This document shows, one piece after another, positions 32,080 to 45,162 of a stretch of DNA of 64,000 nucleotides (within the stretch, counting starts at the first letter, position 1; every line of letters starts with the position of its first letter). The stretch comes from Sorghum bicolor (taxonomy: Eukaryota; Streptophyta; Magnoliopsida; Poales; Poaceae), in assembly GCF_000003195.3 (NCBI RefSeq), contig NC_012871.2, positions 17,242,658 through 17,306,657 on the forward strand, given 5' to 3'. Both the position numbers and the translations under genes were made by a program. Under the pieces are notes generated by a model. It was not told the DNA's origin. It made no database searches and was given only the letters and a program-made list of their open reading frames with translations.

Positions 32080-33676
32080 GTTGACGGTAGATAAGTACTC
32101 TTTTTAATCGTCAACGTAGCATGAGAAAGGACTAAAATGAGAATACTATCTAGCTATAGGGGTTATCACTAACAAAATTCCACAAGTTTTGGTGATTGTC
32201 TATTTCTACAAGGGGTTATCAGAATAAGAACAAAAGAAGGTCCACATATCAGATTTACATAGAGAGAATACCACGAACTTCAACTCAAGAATACTCTAGA
32301 AGACACGAGAAGGTGACCCTACAAAGTGAGGCCCCTGGCAGCCAGCCAGGGGCAGACGCCCCTGACAGGTGGGGCGGCCGCCCGGCCCCCTCCACCAATT
32401 AGGAGCCACATCACGGATCCTACCTCCACCGCCTTTGAGGAGTAATCTTAAGCGTACATTTAAGTCGGTTTGATCCGAAGGCTGTGGTGCTTCCTAGGGG
32501 GCTATAAATATGACCCTGACCCCCCTCCCTAGAGAGGAGTTCATTATTCTCTGAGAAGATCAAGAGAAGAAGAATTAGATAGAGAGGAGTCCCTCGAATG
32601 GATCTGTCTCTTTAGGGTTCTTAGCCACCATCTCAATTAGATCTCTATAGTTCTATAGCATAACTACATAGGAATAGATCTAGAAGGAGTTAAGTTAATC
32701 TTGGAGTCCGGATCTATCTTCGTTCTAGGTAAACTCTTATTCTTCTTTGTGATATTCATATTAGTTCTTGCTACTATGAATATGACTTTGTTGATATATC
32801 TGATTATATTGAAATTGACTTTATTCTATTTGCTTATGTTCTCAATTACATTGTTATTAGTCTACTTTGATTATATGCTTAGCGTAGTTAGATTAGAATT
32901 ATGTTTATGCATAGGATCATATAGTGCTTACTCATTAGGCCGATGGATAAGTGGTAGATATTGTGTAGGTGAGGTGCCTAGACCGTATTTATCTGCGATT
33001 ACCCCTTATAGTCCGGAGCTTGAGCTAGATCGCGGGAGTGATAGTCCTGTTGAGTCCTTTGTATTCCTTCTCTTGATTATAAGGCTTGTAGAGCACCATT
33101 ATTACAGGGAAGTGATTGTTATGTTCATGATCTTTCTTGCTAATATCACTATGCATAGATATAACCTTTTCTTACGATGATGCTAGGTGTACTTGCACTG
33201 ATAAATGTATGCTTTTCTTACGATAAGGCTTCTAGAGCACCATGTTTATCTTATGGCTATGAATTCATATTTATCATCTGTCACTTATTATTCATATTTA
33301 TATATTTATATTATGTGACACTTACCCTGCATGAGAGATAGATAAAGACATGGTTAAGATCTCCATGATTACATGCAGTGCTTATTGCTCTTTATCCATT
33401 GCAAGTCCCTTCCCAGTGATAAAAATATAAATAACGATACCTGAATTACTCTCGGTTAAAATGCTACATCGGTATTATCTATGCGCTTGCGGATCCTTTA
33501 TTTATTTATTTATTTATTTATTTATTCCTAGAAAAGCATATAGATTTAATACCAACACTTCTACATCATGTTGGGGATGACAACTTAGCTTAAGTGATGT
33601 AAATTAATTTTGACGTTGTTGCTAGGGATAGGTTTAAAAGTCTATTTATAGTAATTGTGTTAAGAAGTGTCAACAG
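32080..33676 (+). mobile_element. Solo LTR of a diverged relative of the gag-pro family
   Basis: Ends are TGTTGACGG...TGTCAACA (1,597 bp). Flanks gtggt (32075-32079) and gtagt (33677-33681) are a TSD with one later change. TATAAATA lies at 32503-32510. It shares the LTR layout of 3087-4718, including the in-frame ORF (32701-33180), but is clearly diverged in sequence and has a run of TTTA repeats near 33500-33525. Confidence 0.85.
32701..33180 (+). CDS. Diverged homolog of the LTR ORF (159 codons)
   Basis: It aligns with the 138-codon LTR ORF over most of its length: a hydrophobic N-terminus rich in Leu/Ile/Phe, then GSYSAYSLGRWISGRYCVGE, PYLSAI, and a closing block with MFMIFLANITMH. The frame has stayed open despite many base changes, and length differences fall in multiples of three in the part I aligned. 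Substitutions hit all codon positions, so purifying selection is not evident by eye. Confidence 0.4.
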   Translation: MESGSIFVLGKLLFFFVIFILVLATMNMTLLIYLIILKLTLFYLLMFSITLLLVYFDYMLSVVRLELCLCIGSYSAYSLGRWISGRYCVGEVPRPYLSAITPYSPELELDRGSDSPVESFVFLLLIIRLVEHHYYREVIVMFMIFLANITMHRYNLFLR

Positions 33677-34846
33677 TAGTTAATAACACCAAGTTGCTAA
33701 TGCATTTGATTTAAGTGGTTGAGTTACGAATAACAACACATGTGATGAAGGAGCAATGTGACATGGAGTGGTGGACACATGATCACAAAGAGATGAAGCT
33801 TGAACATGGAAATGAAGATCTTGGTGATCAAGCACTTGGTGATGGACAAGGATAAAGTGATCAAGGCAAAGGTATAACTATAGGGTTTTTACTTTTGCCG
33901 GTCTAAGATGAGTAGAGAAGCGATTGACCGGATTTAGGATAGATAGCCAACTATCAAGAGGGGAAATCACGGTGATCTCTCGATTCAACTGCTACTAGGT
34001 TTACATCTTGAGTATATACATTAGGATCTAGTAAAGTGTAAACATAACTCCTTTAAAGAAAATGTTCGTGAAATGCTAGCACACATGCACAATGGTGGTC
34101 AACACTTGGTGGTGTTAGCACATTTACAAAGGAGGTATAGTTCTTAGGGAAGAGAGGTGGTGTTTGGACACATGATTTGAAGCTTTTGAGAAAATGAATT
34201 GCATATTTTCTATTATGCCAGAGGACAAGTTGAAGAGGTGGTGAAGTCGCGTGAGTGCATCGGACACTGGGTCAGACAACATCAGACGCGGGCACAATAA
34301 GGCGCAACATGAGTGTGCATCAGAGTGTCTGATGCCTCGGTGTTGGAGTGTCTGATGCCTCGCACTGTAGCAGTACTGCCAGAAGGAGGTTTCGACATTG
34401 TGTGTGTCGGATGCTGGCGTGCATCTGTTGCCACACCATCAGACACATTTGGTGCGAGCTTGGAGGTTTTAAACCTCTCTCAATAGTGTCTGGTGTGAGC
34501 TGGCCGCATTTGATGCAGAGTGTCTACGCGTTTGACACGTGCTGACTTTGGCTCGTTAAGTTTCTAGTGACTGTTGAAGATCCACGGGTCACGTTCAAAG
34601 AGAGACACATGGCAGTGATCTGACATGCATAGTAGGTGAGCGTCAAACGCTAGGCTGCGTCCAACGGTTAGGCATGATAGCGTTCGACGCCCCCGATATT
34701 GGCCCTAACAGCTAGCCCTCGAGTGGAACATTATAAATAGAAGGTGGCCATGTTTGGGGGCCTCTTTCTTTCTATTCAGAATGCTTAAGGCATACTTTGA
34801 GCTAGAGAACACCCGCTGCACTCATCTCCTTGCTTGTTTGCTCATC

Positions 34847-36811
34847 TGAAAGCCCTAGTTTAGTTTTAGATAATTGATGAAACCCAAAGCACTAACCTTT
34901 ATGCTAAGTGTGTGAATTAGATAAGGTTGGCACATGCGAAGTGATGGAGCAAGAGATGATCATGGTGATGATAGTGATGACCACAAGATGATTCAGTGCT
35001 CAACTTGGAAAAGAAGAAAACAAAAATAAAACTATATGGAGATCAAGGCAAGGTATTGCATAGGGTTTTAGTTTTAGTGATCAAGACACCATAGAGGGTG
35101 TGATCATATTTAGGATAGATAGTCGTACTATAAAGAGGGAAATTCTTTGGCTAAGCATTATCGAGTGCCACTAGATGACACTATTCATGTGCATGCATTT
35201 AGAATCTAGTGAGCTAACTTAACTCCTTCAAAGAAAATGATTGTGAAAATGCTAACACACTTGCACATATTTGTACACACATGGTGGTGTTCACACACTT
35301 TAAGAAGGAGGTAAAGGTTGAAGTGATGGAGAGGAGTTCAGCGCTTTTGAGAAAATGAAATGCATATTTTCTATTGTGCTAGTGGAAAGTTTAGAGAAGT
35401 CGCAGGAATATTTTCACTAGAAAAACACTCACCAAATGCTGGCCATGGAGGCATCAGATGCTGGCCTAGCGTCCGGTGCATTGTGGAAACTCAGCGTGCG
35501 TTTGAACCGTGCGTCGGAGCGTCCGACCGATGAGCGTCGGACGCTGAGCAAACACTATTCCTGCGTCTGGTGAGTACTGACATGAGCAAGCGTGCCTTCG
35601 AGCACTGGTCGTGAGGGAGAATCTGTTGAGGTAGTGTCGGATGTGTCTGATGCTTCTGTGTTTTGCAGAGCTCCCTAAGTAGCATCCGGTGCTGAGGGGC
35701 GTGTCTGGTGTGTTGCACCTGGCGCATCTGACATGTTGTCTCTGAGAACTTTAACGTTTTAGTGACCGTTGGAGATCAACTAGTCACATTCAACATGGGA
35801 CATGTGGTGCAATCCAGTGGGCCTGTCAGAGGACCGTCGGACGCTAAGGCCGCATCTGACGCCCTATGTCGGAGCATCCGACGCCCCCGACAGGGCAAGC
35901 CCCGGGAGCCTAACGGCTCTATTGAGAAAGGGGGCTTCTAAATACTAGTTAGTCGGCTCAAGGAGGGCTCTCTTGGCTTTTGACATCCTTGACATCCTTG
36001 TGAGCCTAAGCAAACATGTTCCACTCATCTCCTTCAAAGATTAACCATCTTTGTGAGATTGAGAGTGATTCCAAGTGCATTTTCTTGAGTGATTGTATCT
36101 AGTGGCACTTGAGGATTGATTTGCTGTGGTTTTCTTGTTACTCTTGGTGGTTGCCGCCACCTAGATGGCTTAGAGCAGTGGAGGAGCATTGGTACGAGTT
36201 GGTGATTGTTTGTGGCCATCTCTCGGTGATTATGAGCGGTTTTGTGCCTTCCTCAACGGAGAGCCAAAAGGTAACTCTAGTGGATTGCGCATGTCATTAA
36301 GCTACCTCACTTGTGGATAGGTTCTTGTAGTGTCCTAGAGAGGACGAGGTTCGTGTAACACCTCTTAGCCGTCGAACCACCAAGTGTTGGTCAACACAAC
36401 AGGGACGTAGCATGCCGACAAGCATGTGAACCATGAGAGAAAAATATTGTGTCTCCATTATGATTGTTTCATTGGATTTCTCTTGGTGATTGGACTTTAT
36501 ATTATTGTGATTGGTTCATCTCCTCTACATAGCGGTATAACGATCAAATCATCTCATATACTTTCCCGCAAACTAGAGTAGCTTATTTACTTGTATAGAA
36601 ATTTTAGGTAGCTCTCTAGTGTAACTAGAGACATAGCTTTTGTGTGCCTAGTGACAATATCAACTAGAATAGTTGGATGGGTGGCTTTCAAACACCCTAT
36701 TAGAGCTAGACCAAAAAGCTTCACTTTGTTATTTACTAACTTCTTGCTCTAGTGTGTTTGTAGAATTTTCTTAATAGGCTATTCACCCCCTCTAGCCATT
36801 AGGACCTTTCA
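34847..36811 (+). mobile_element. Solo copia-type LTR (TGAAAGCCCTAG family)
   Basis: It starts TGAAAGCCCTAGTTTAG and ends GGACCTTTCA (1,965 bp), with a perfect TSD tcatc at 34842-34846 and 36812-36816. It is the same family as the 5' LTR at 45978-48269. It is rich in GCGTCCGG-like words near 35440-35890. Confidence 0.9.
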
Positions 36812-37564
36812 TCATCCTAGTGAGATTGAGTGAGATTCAAGTGCATTGCTTTGAGAGTTGCATCTTGTGGCACTTGATCCTTGAGTTTACTATGGATTTT
36901 TTTGTTACTCTTGGGTGTTTCTCAACACCCTAGATGGCTTCGAGCAACAGAGGTGTTGAGCTCATGATTAGAGATTGTTTTGAGCCTCACTAAGTGATTT
37001 CTGAGGGGTTCTTGAGCCTTCTCCACGGGAGATCGCAATTGACTACTATAGTGGATTACTCGTGGCTTGGAGGATCCCCATCTTGTGAGTGGATGTGCGG
37101 CACCCGCTGAGGGTTTGGCTTTGTATTTCCAATTAGCTCGTAATCCATCAAGTGGGAGTATCACCACAATGAGAACTAGCTTGCCGGGAAGCAAGTGAAC
37201 CTTGGTAAAAAATTGTGTCTTATTTTGCTGAGGATAACATTGTGATTGATTCTTGGATATATCTCAACTCATCAATGTTGGTATAAGAATCTATCCTCAC
37301 TCCTTTACTTACTTGCTTACCTTGCTAGTTGTCTATCTTGTGTAGCTTTGTCTCTAGGTTAAGGAGTAGAGGTAGGTGTTGACTTGTCATGTTGTTGTGT
37401 TTTAGTGTTTAGCCTTAAACTAGACTTGTGTAGGTGGCTTGCATAGCTTAGTTGTGCTAGAGCTAGAATTGTTTTTCCATTTGTTTTACTGACTCACTTG
37501 TTTAGTTAAGTTTTTAGAATTTTTAAATTGGCTATTCACCCTCTCTAGCCTTTTGGACCTTAGA

Positions 37565-37825
37565 CTAGTCCATCCACTGCATGTCCTTGTGATGGGTTGC
37601 TCATGTTGGGACACGAGCTATGTCTAGGACTGTTGCCTGGTCCACCAGCATTGTCGTTGCCATTGCCACCGTTGTCATCGTTGTCGTCATCACTTGGGCC
37701 ACCTAGGGGAGATGATGATGGTCACAAGGGCTGTGACGCTGGTGTCGACATTTCCAAGACAATGCCTGCCTTGTTCCAAAGCACCTATGAGCCAAGAGTT
37801 CCACTGATGAACCTAGAGCCCTCTT
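37565..37825 (-). other. Fragment of the host CACTA element between two insertions
   Basis: About 260 bp belonging to the CACTA interior. The GTTGTCGTCATC-like repeats would encode Asp/Asn/Gly-rich low-complexity sequence on the minus strand. It ends at ctctt, where the next retroelement block begins. Confidence 0.55.
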
Positions 37826-39349
37826 TGAAAGGATCAAGATGCCCAAGAGGGGGGGGGTTTGAATTGGGCTTCTCTAAAAATTTAAGCAACCTATAAGCTC
37901 CAATTCGACCCCTTGTGCCTAATGTGACCTAGAGAGCTACCGGATAAAAGTTTTGCAACCTAGTTCCAATCCTATTCTAGCAAGGCAATTCTAAGAATGT
38001 AAATGCACAAAGTAAATGCTAGAATGTAAAGGAGTAGTGGGAGAAAGTGCTCGGCGATGTTTTGCCGAGGTATCAGAGAGTCGCCACTCTCCACTAGTCC
38101 TCGTTGGAGCACCCGCGCAAGGGTCTTGCTCCCCCTTGGTCCGTGTAAGGACCAAGTGCTCTCTACGGGCTGATTCTTCCACACTCCGTCGCGGTGAATC
38201 GCCCAAAACCGCTCACAAGCTTGACACGAGCCACCCACAAGAACTTCGGGCGGTCTTCGTGCCTCCAATCACCACCGAACCGTCTAGGTGATGGCGATCA
38301 CCAAGAGTAACAAGCAAAGAACTCTCACTTGACCCAAACAAGGCTCTAGAGAGTGGTGGATGCACACTTGACTCTTGGAAATCACTAGAGAAGGATTCTC
38401 TCAAGAAATCACTCAAATCTCAATCTTCTCTAGGCTCTTGCTCCTCTCTTGCTCCACAACAAGTTTCTCAGATGTTCAAATGGGCAAGAGGCCTCTCATG
38501 GACGAGGTGGAGGAGTATAAATACTCCCCACGAAGTCCAAAGGTCAGCCAACCGTTTTCCACTGAAAACGGGGTCACCGGACGCTCTTTATGTTGCACCG
38601 GATGCTCTGCACCGAGCGTCCGGTGCCGCATAACGGCTAATTGTACCTACGTCTGACAGGTCACCGGACGCTCACTCTCAGCGTCCGGTGGAACCGTCCG
38701 GTGCTCCGGGGAGTTTTACATACTCCCTGAGTATGGGACCGGACGCTACCCGGTGCGTCCGGTGCTCAGGGGAATTTTACAACCTCCCTGGGTGTGGGAC
38801 CGGACGCTGCCTGGTGAGTCCGGTGCCAGCGTCCGGTGCCTAACCCTAGGCACCGAAAACTTCCGACGGCTAAGGACCTCACCGGACGCACTCACAGAGC
38901 GTCCGCGGCCCCATTGGGCACCCTAACTTCGTCGAAACACGATCGCTCCAAAACGAAGTTGGTTTCTCTCGATCTAAGGACTATCTCTGAGCTGTCTAGT
39001 GCTAGGTTTACCAAGTGTGCACCACACCTAAACCTAAAGCCTTGCCTAAGTCAAGCTACTAGATCAAAGCACCTCTTAATAGTACGGTCAAAGGAAAACA
39101 AAGTCCTAAACTACTCTAAGTGCCCTTCTTCACCATGTGGCACTTAGACCTAGTCTAGTCTTGACGATGTCCATCCATCCTTTGAAAACCGAAAACGATT
39201 TCCACTATTAAGTAGGCATGTACGTCCTTGTCCATCGAGTACCTATTACCATGACCTTACCTATGACTTTGCCTCTGCAAAACACACGTTAGTCATAGTA
39301 ATCAACATTGTCATTAATCACCGAAATCACTAGGGGCCTAGATGCTAGC
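37826..39349 (-). mobile_element. Copia-type LTR (family B)
   Basis: In minus orientation, the 3' terminus is at 37826 (plus TGAAAGGATCAAG). The sequence runs through a TATAAATA-containing promoter region (38516-38523) to a 5' part near 39320-39349. It is the unbroken reference for the interrupted copy at 13892-18705. Between 38570 and 38920 it holds many ACCGGACGCT / AGCGTCCGGT words. The exact 5' end is unclear because another LTR starts immediately at 39350. Confidence 0.75.
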
Positions 39350-42300
39350 TGTAACAGAACCGCCCAATTTACAAGAGATCAACTATGAAAAACTCCCGCC
39401 AAAGCAGTTGCTTTAACATAATCGAACTCTCATAAACCCGGTAGTCCGTGAAATCACGCGGGATTTCAAACCAACCATCATACAAGCCAAGATCGTAGTG
39501 ATTCAACATAACAAGTCATATGTTACATCCATTTCACAAGTAGTTTGACAAGTCCAGAGTTCAATATAGTTATTACAACTTGAGTTGAAAAGTAGCGGAA
39601 GCAAAGTAATTTGAAACTAATATTGCCCTTATTTCAAATACATGCCAGTATCCAGGTCAACTCCAACAAAAGCAACATAGATGAGGTAACTAAGAAGGAT
39701 CATGCCCATGATCTTACTCCTCTAATATGGTAGGAGTCATCCAACTCTTGCAGTAGCCATGATACATCACAACCTGCAACAAGTGGGAATAAACCCTGAG
39801 TACAAGAAGGTACTCAGCTAGACTTACCCGTCATAAACCAGAAATAAGATGACACCAAGGAGTATGCAAGGCTTTATTGGTGGAGCTAGCTTGACAATAT
39901 TCTTTTCATAAAAGCTTAGGTTACAGGTAAGTAATTTTTTGGGTATTTAGCTCAAGTTAATAATCATTACCCGTCATCTATATTAGCACCTGTACTAGAG
40001 CAATCACTTGATTAAGATACAACAGTAGTACCCATATTCGATGTGGCATTTCCAACATCATCATACCATAACCATCCAAGTGTTCCATAACATTACTACG
40101 ATGACGAAGCTCAAGTCAAGTGCTCACTATCCAGGAGCGATGGCGATTCGAATCGATTTTTAACCAGTTGGCGAGTTATTCCCCACACAAACCACACTCA
40201 CTGATCAAGTGAGCTACAGATCACCGTATTGCACTATCCAGGACCAATTCGCGGGTTCGACAGGCACCGCCCGTACCCGAGGACCGTTCCGGCGACCGAG
40301 GTATCCAAGGTATACCAAGGTTGCGCGCCGCGCCCTCGTCGTTCTCCTCAGCCATCACCAATACAGCGCGTACATCGGACCGATTCCCGGCCCGAATAGT
40401 GCTCAGGCTTTGCGGTCGGAACGACTTATCCTTCCAGCTAAGTGTGGGGCATGCGTTCAACATGACAAGAGGGCCGTCAACGATCGGTCCTTAATCGACA
40501 CAGGCGGGGATAGATAGGCACCCAAGACCTCCATGTCTTGTTACTTCTCTATCATCGTCCCGCCCGGTCTCCAATTATTAATCCACATCACTTGGTTATT
40601 TCCATGATAGCATATATAGCCAACCTTTTTAGGTATCCACCTATCTCGCTCAGGTGACACGACATCACCTGGCTTCTACCGGTCTAAGCGTAGCTAAGCA
40701 TTTAGATTCGATCCCGAATCTACATAGGGTTATAGGTATATTTGCTGGACAAGGAGTGATATATGCAGCAAGGGTTTCACCCAACTCCTATACTTAATGC
40801 AACAATACATATATAACATATATTCTCAATTGCATTCAAAAGTAGTGGGAGACTTATAATGCTCCGGGGCTTGCCTGGGATCAACACTGAGTCAGTTCAG
40901 TTAGTTGCTCCGTCTTGGTGACATCTAAGGTCACAACACTTGCTTAGTCCTTCCACCTTTGGGAGAGGTCCACCAAACACCATCTTTGAGTTTGATTCCA
41001 CATCATGACCTTCACGTGATTCATCTACCGCACCTAGATGAGATGCAAGATGCGAGTGCATGAATATGCGGAATAGTGACACAACATGCATTACATAAAA
41101 GTGTGCAAGACACATGCCTCTAAGTTATTTAACTAACATCACACAACCAACTATAGAGAGCGAGCATATAAATCATGACACAAGTTTTACAAGGTTACAA
41201 GTGTATTACTTAATCACCATTAAAGACATGAATCACAGTTTGCACACACCAAGTAAAGCAATCAAGCATTCATGCATTTTCAGCAATTTTGGACATACAT
41301 GCATCAACTCAGTAAATACATCATAACTAGAGCTACACAACTCCAAAAACTATGCAATAGGACATTCTGGAAAGAATATAAAATTATCTACAATTCATCT
41401 TTAATCACCACAGTATGATTAACAAGTTAACTAAGTCAAACATGCATGACCATATAATCTGGTCCAGGAACTTCTAGAGAACAAGCATTTCAAAGGATGA
41501 ACTTCATACTACTGTAACTCATAAACCACTTAGCTGAATGATATGAAACTATACCACAAGATATATTTGTAAGTTATCTACATCTTTTCTATATACAAGT
41601 TTGACATAAAACATCATTTATATCATGGAATTAATTGCATAAATAAAACTGCTCATGCTGTTCAAACAGTAGAGGTACAATTACAAACAGAAAACTAATA
41701 GGTAATTCAAAGCAGCATAACTGGAGTTGTAGACATCCAGCAAACATAATTCTTATATTTGTGGAAAGCTTATAAAGTTACCTACAACTTTCTTATTATC
41801 ATCTAAATATGAATCCACAGTTAACAAGGTCAATTAACCTCATAAAGACATCTCTGTCCAAAACATGGACAGAATCTGTCATGCCACATTAAACAGCTAT
41901 AACTTGAGGTTCACATGTCCATAATTTATGGTTATATACTTTCAAGAAAGATTACGAAATTGTGAACAACTGTGTTATAAACATCTAGAGCTAAATCTAC
42001 GACTAACAAGGTCTTACATTACAAACAATGCAATCATGTCTGGGTTTAGACAGAAACTGGAACAGTATTTAAACCACCATAACTAAACATGTGCTTAACC
42101 AAAAATTGTGATATTTATCTTTTTGAAAAGCTTATGAAAAGTACTGAAACTTATATATTTTTATCCAGGCAAGATTCACAACTTAACTGAGCCAAACAAT
42201 ACAAACATGCAGATCCACTCAGAATAGGAGCAAAGCAACACATGACATTTGTTATTTTTATAACTCTTAATCTACCACTCCTAAATTCATGAAACAATTA

Positions 42301-44316
42301 CGAGACATCAACTATCATAGGAAAAGCATGTCACAATAGTTTTACATTTATTAGAGCAATACTACAGCATTTATGAAAAAGACAAATATAAGAAGCAATT
42401 AAAACCTAACTGCATAAATCTATTTTTACGACTAAAACTTCAAACTAAACCATGCCATATTATAGATCTAATGCATAGATAATTTCACAAGGATTCCAAA
42501 AAGTCCACATTTGCTATTTTACGATTTGTCTATGAATTACTATGCATTTCCAAAGTTCATACAGAAATCTGCATAAAGAAAAGATAAAGGAAAACACTTT
42601 TGCTTCGGAAACCCTAGACTTGCTCGAAATCAACCGCAGTCCAGATGCACTATTCATATGAGTCTTGGCTTCGCATCTGGAACCCTGAGTTGTTTCTTAT
42701 TCTAACCCGAGGTCCCTGCCTTCTTCCTTCTTACGGGAGCAGACGACATGGCCGTTGTTCGTCCGGCTTCGCGATCCACCGAGAGCGGCCGGTGGCAGCA
42801 GGAGGCAGCCGGCGGCCTGGCCTCGGCTAGCCATGGCCACGCCGGGCCCTGGCCTTGGCCGGCTGCAGCCAGCAGCAGCAGGAGCTCGAGTTCCGGCTCT
42901 GCCATGCCGATGGCGAGCGCTAGAGGAAGGGAGAGGGCGCGAGGGGGAGCCAGGGAGGAGGAGATGGGTGCGTGGACTGCAAAGAAGAGCAAGGGGGAAG
43001 CGTCTGGCGTCCACATTGCGAGCAGGGAGGCGGAGGCACGCGGCAGCAGCACTCAGCAATGTGGAGCGCGCTCTGGTGCATGGAGGACGCGTCGGCATTT
43101 CGTCGAGCACGTGGCGGGCAGCGAAGTAGGGAAGGTGGGACGCTGATTCGGGCTATTTCTGTGCCGAATTGGACCATGGGCCTAAAACGAAGTTTGCTCA
43201 TCTCGCTGTGCACTACAACTTTGATTAAGACACTAAGATCATTAGACCAACAGATTAAGAGATAATTAGATGCCAAGTCACAAGTGTCAACGTATCGATG
43301 GTGATTAGCAGAACCAAGAATTGATGATCCAAACCATGTCAAACTTGATGCAAATTTTTACATGACCTTCTCCAAGTAATTGTCCACCACTTTTATTCTT
43401 GGACCAACTTTATTTGCTTAACAAAAACACGAGAACGCGGCATGCCAACGGGTCGACGTCCGTTTAGCAATAAATTAATCTTTTGCTGTTTTGGGAGCTA
43501 TTTTTGAACATCCAAACGAACTCCAAATTTGATAACACTTGATCCATTGGTTTTATCAAGAAGAGTACTCCAACTCATATTAAGGAATCTAATTGAGTTA
43601 CTATATGAATTTGGATGCTAAAATGTCACAAAGAAACTAACTTGCTGTTGTCACTTTCCGAGACTGAATTATTTCTCAGGGCTAAAAAGCAGCAGCTGAT
43701 TCGAACTTGGAGCCTCTATTTGAACTATTTGCATGCTGATTTGGTTCTTGACCCTTGAATAAAGTTTCTTCTACACAAGCAAGACTATAACTTTCATTTA
43801 GGGTCAAACCTCATAACTGCAACATAAGTCAATCTTTCACTTTGGTCAAAGCAGTAACCCATTAAAGCTCCAAATAGGATTTTAGGCCAATTGAAGCATT
43901 TTCTTGACATAAGCTCAACATGAACCCTTCATGACTTTTGTTGTATAATTCATCTAGAGTCCTATGAGCAAGTTTGGAAGGGTTGGTACATGACCCATGA
44001 TTCTATTTCCTTAATAGAGCCATTCCAACAATGATATAACTTATCATTTCATGTGACTTCTTGATTCCAAACTTAACCAAACCTTTCCAGAGACCAACAT
44101 AGATTGGGATGGATATAAGACACATGAAAAAGGTTCCATTAGCATCATCAAAGCATACCTTTTAAAAAGGCATATATGCAAGCAAGGTTGCATCCACCAA
44201 GCCCAAGTTGGGGTTTACTTTCATAGATTGACTTTGACCTCTTTATTACCATTGAACTTGTCATGTTTGAACTCAAACCTAGTACTTAGCAAGTGACAAA
44301 CACCTGGGGTGTTACA
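39350..44316 (-). mobile_element. Very long Ty3/gypsy-type LTR (about 5 kb), solo or truncated
   Basis: The ends form a 7-bp inverted repeat, TGTAACA at 39350 and TGTTACA at 44310-44316, and in minus orientation the LTR begins TGTAACACCCCAGG. There are no coding domains. The interior is AT-rich apart from a GC-rich island at 42700-43150. The two flanks do not match each other (ctagc and ctctt), but the right flank matches the left flank of the adjacent copia LTR. Confidence 0.65.
42700..43150. other. GC-rich island within the long LTR
   Basis: About 450 bp of GC-rich, Ala/Ser/Gly/Arg-coding-like sequence with overlapping ORFs on both strands (up to 140 codons) and no recognisable domain. Because all frames are open this is most likely composition, not coding. 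It could act as promoter or leader of the LTR, which on the minus strand starts at 44316. Confidence 0.5.
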
Positions 44317-44321
44317 CTCTT

Positions 44322-45162
44322 TCACTCTTCAATGAGAAAATTGAGTTCATCCTCCTCAAAGTCATCGTGCGTACACACCACCTCCACCAAGGCATAGTTA
44401 GGTGGGATAGGCTTGCCGTTATACTTGGATTTAGGGTCAGGTGGTTGTACCATTCCTTGCGTTACATCCTTCTTCCTCCCCGACCTACCCCAAGGAACTT
44501 GTAGCGTGCCGAGTGTTGGCACCATGATCTCATCGATTGGGTTCCTTTGGAATTGTGAGGTACACATAACTATTTGCCCTTGTACGATCGCTTCACCCTA
44601 TTATGGCAGCACGCTAGCCTGACGGAACATCTGTGTCCTCAACTCCATCTTGGTGTCAGTGCTAGTGAAAGCATATTGTATCATCCCCATGATCATTTCC
44701 TTCAATGCCTCTTTTTTGCCTTTTTGGAATATCTCCTCCTTGTATCTCTACCTAGTGTGGTAAGAGTTGGCATTGAATTTCCATGACTCCACATTCTTCT
44801 AGCTCTGCCTCGAGGATACACCCTAAATGCGGTTGTGCTGCTCAGGGTTTCCCAGCGCCTCGGTCAGCTTGTCATGATCCCTGTGAGGTTGGAACTCCCC
44901 TCGTTGCTTGGTTGCCTTGATCACCATGATACTTCTAGATAGTGTAATCCTTGATGAAGCCATGCCGAATCAAGTGAGATTGCACCATGTTATCTTCCTA
45001 GAGAAGGTTGTTTTTGCAGCTATTGCATGGACAAATGATGCACTCCCGACCTAGACGCACACGGTGCTTTTTCACAATGGCAACAAACTTTCTCACATGT
45101 CCTAGAAAAGTCAAATCATTACTAACCCTCAGTATCTTATACATCCACTCTTCCCTGTCCAT
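44322..45162 (-). pseudogene. CACTA transposase remnant (transposase-associated domain and C-terminal piece)
   Basis: From 45162 downward the frame starts MDREEWMYKI, followed by HVRKFVAIVKKHRVRLG and CPCNSCKNN. This is the N-terminal transposase-associated domain of plant CACTA proteins. After about 45000 stops appear. A further open stretch (44567-44322) has a PPNYALVEV and DDFEEDELNFLIEE end typical of a CACTA protein C-terminus. The catalytic middle is missing, so the gene is deleted internally and dead. Confidence 0.75.

Larger units (their letters stand above)
32053..37564 (+). mobile_element. Copia-type LTR with two LTRs nested in it
   Basis: The LTR starts TGAAAACCCAAGTTTGG at 32053 and ends in a mutated GGACCTTAGA at 37564. 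A perfect TSD ctagt lies at 32048-32052 and 37565-37569. After removing the solo LTRs at 32080-33676 and 34847-36811, its own sequence is about 1.94 kb and continuous. It is a solo LTR inside the CACTA element. Confidence 0.82.

Noticed and set aside
34348..35727. Short ORFs in the CCGGACGC-rich LTRs
   Set aside because: They arise from the repeated CG-rich words and differ between copies; no protein family fits.
42697..43342. Overlapping ORFs of 116-140 codons on both strands
   Set aside because: All frames are open because of GC richness, the sequence lies inside a long LTR, and no motif is present.
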